A stretch of DNA of 64,000 nucleotides, from the NCBI RefSeq assembly GCF_014831675.1, contig NZ_VJXY01000001.1:117324-181323 (forward strand), read 5' to 3'. Position 1 is the first letter of the stretch. The number at the start of each line of letters is the position of its first letter. The notes under the pieces were generated by a model. The model saw nothing but the letters and a program-made list of their open reading frames with translations. It did not search any database and was not told the origin of the DNA. Positions 63,166 to 64,000 of this stretch are shown one piece after another. The stretch comes from Komarekiella delphini-convector SJRDD-AB1 (GTDB lineage Bacteria > Cyanobacteriota > Cyanobacteriia > Cyanobacteriales > Nostocaceae). The translations under genes were made by a program, and so were the position numbers.

Positions 63166-64000
63166 TTATCCGCTGGGTTTGGCGAGGTTAGTAACAATAG
63201 TAACTAACTCATCTGGCTCAACTGGTTTGGATATATGAGCTTGAAACCCAGCTTGCAGAATGAGTTTCCGTTCTTCATCTCTGGCAAATGCCGTTAAAGC
63301 GATCGCTGGAAGTTTTTCCTTTTGCCCGGTTTCTTGCGCTCTGATTTTGCGAATTAGCGAATAGCCATCCTCCTCTGGCATCCCAATATCACTGAGCAGG
63401 ATATCAGGTCTGAATTTTGCCAGCATTTCCAGGGCTTCACCTACTGAGCTAACCGCCGTCACCTGTGCCCCAGAATGTTCAAGAATAAAGGCAATTAACT
63501 CGCGCGTATCGCGATTATCTTCTACAAGGAGTACTTGCAAGTTGTCGAGTCCGGTGAAGTGATTAAATTGTTCTTCACTTTCATTGATTAGCTGCTCTGG
63601 TGGTGGTTCTACAATGGGTAACTGCACTGTAAATGTTGCTCCCCGTCCTTCCCCTTCACTAACTGCATAAACTCTGCCTGAGTGCATTTCGACTAAGTAG
63701 CGCACAATTGCCAACCCCAGCCCTAAACCATTATTTGCTCTGGTGGTTGTACTATCAGCTTGACTAAAACGTTCAAAGATGTAAGGTAGAAACTCAGCAC
63801 TAATTCCCTTGCCTGTATCAGTGACAGTAATTTGGGCATTGGAGTTTACTTGCTTCAGATGCACTTCTACGTGCCCATCACTAGGTGTAAACTTAATGGC
63901 GTTAGAGAGCAAGTTCCAGAGAATTTGCTGTAAGCGTTCTGCATCACCTATAACCTGACCCACTGAGGGGTCAAAGTTAAATTCGATTTGAATATTTTTA
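63166..64000 (-). CDS. Hybrid sensor histidine kinase (N-terminal part outside window)
   Basis: The frame is open to the end of the window, so only the C-terminal 277 residues are visible. A HATPase domain ([38 protein letters not shown] and LGLGLAIVRYLVEMH) is followed by a receiver domain with the acidic pair in VLLVEDNRDTRE and phospho-acceptor D in ILLSDIGMPEEDGY. A GTG at 63963 should not be taken as the start, because NIQIEFNFDPSVGQVIGDAE continues across it. It is convergent with the PPC-domain gene. Confidence 0.9.
   Translation of the reverse strand, partial: KNIQIEFNFDPSVGQVIGDAERLQQILWNLLSNAIKFTPSDGHVEVHLKQVNSNAQITVTDTGKGISAEFLPYIFERFSQADSTTTRANNGLGLGLAIVRYLVEMHSGRVYAVSEGEGRGATFTVQLPIVEPPPEQLINESEEQFNHFTGLDNLQVLLVEDNRDTRELIAFILEHSGAQVTAVSSVGEALEMLAKFRPDILLSDIGMPEEDGYSLIRKIRAQETGQKEKLPAIALTAFARDEERKLILQAGFQAHISKPVEPDELVTIVTNLAKPSG

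Overview
The window looks like chromosomal DNA of a filamentous, probably heterocyst-forming cyanobacterium (Nostocales, Nostoc/Anabaena-like). The signs are many GCGATCGC (HIP1) octamers, heptanucleotide STRR arrays (TAATTCG, ACAGTAA, GGGACTA, GTTAACT), stacked intergenic fold-back repeats, and cyanobacterial families such as Ycf23/DUF561, Tab2, UPF0182 and a kinase fused to WD40 repeats. No rRNA, convincing tRNA, CRISPR array, transposase or phage gene was seen. Both ends cut genes: a GNAT acetyltransferase on the left and a hybrid sensor kinase on the right.

Layout. 0-3.3 kb: GNAT fragment, an APH-fold kinase, and a histidine kinase/NarL-type regulator pair. 4.1-8.9 kb: a kdp potassium-uptake operon (kdpA, kdpB, a KdpF-like peptide, kdpC) with no kdpD or kdpE; the kinase/regulator pair sits divergently upstream. 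9-14.8 kb: a sugar nucleotidyltransferase fused to a degenerate mutase, murA (probable ATT start) and an M48 protease. 15-23.3 kb: a surface-carbohydrate island with three GT4 glycosyltransferases, a PIG-L-type deacetylase and a secreted beta-propeller protein. 23.5-35 kb: fasciclin protein, lnt overlapping gyrA, pirin, Dps, aldo/keto reductase, glucokinase, histidine phosphatase and a methyltransferase broken by one stop codon. 36-40.5 kb: a hybrid kinase and a receiver-kinase with a four-helix-bundle gene wedged between them. 40.6-52 kb: three Uma2 proteins, LivF/NatE ATPase, UPF0182 protein, cNMP-binding protein, FetB permease, DegT aminotransferase, Ycf23, a frameshifted DUF433 gene and Tab2. 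52.8-58.4 kb: PmbA/TldE, a large ClC-CBS-USP transporter, a broken small gene bracketed by a copy of the transporter's 3' end, and a WGxxGxxG small protein. 59-64 kb: a Ser/Thr kinase with WD40 repeats, divergent from a repeat-rich PPC-domain protein, then the partial kinase.

The most notable signals are structural. Intergenic repeats have entered two essential-looking proteins (Lnt and ClC) without breaking the frame. A roughly 105-bp element of unknown function occurs three times, bordered by STRR arrays. A four-helix-bundle gene is bracketed by inverted STRR arrays. The ClC protein has Gln at the position of the gating glutamate. Three genes are broken by single small lesions. No complete new defence or biosynthetic system is evident; the best candidate for undescribed biology in the proteins is the glycosyltransferase/beta-propeller island.
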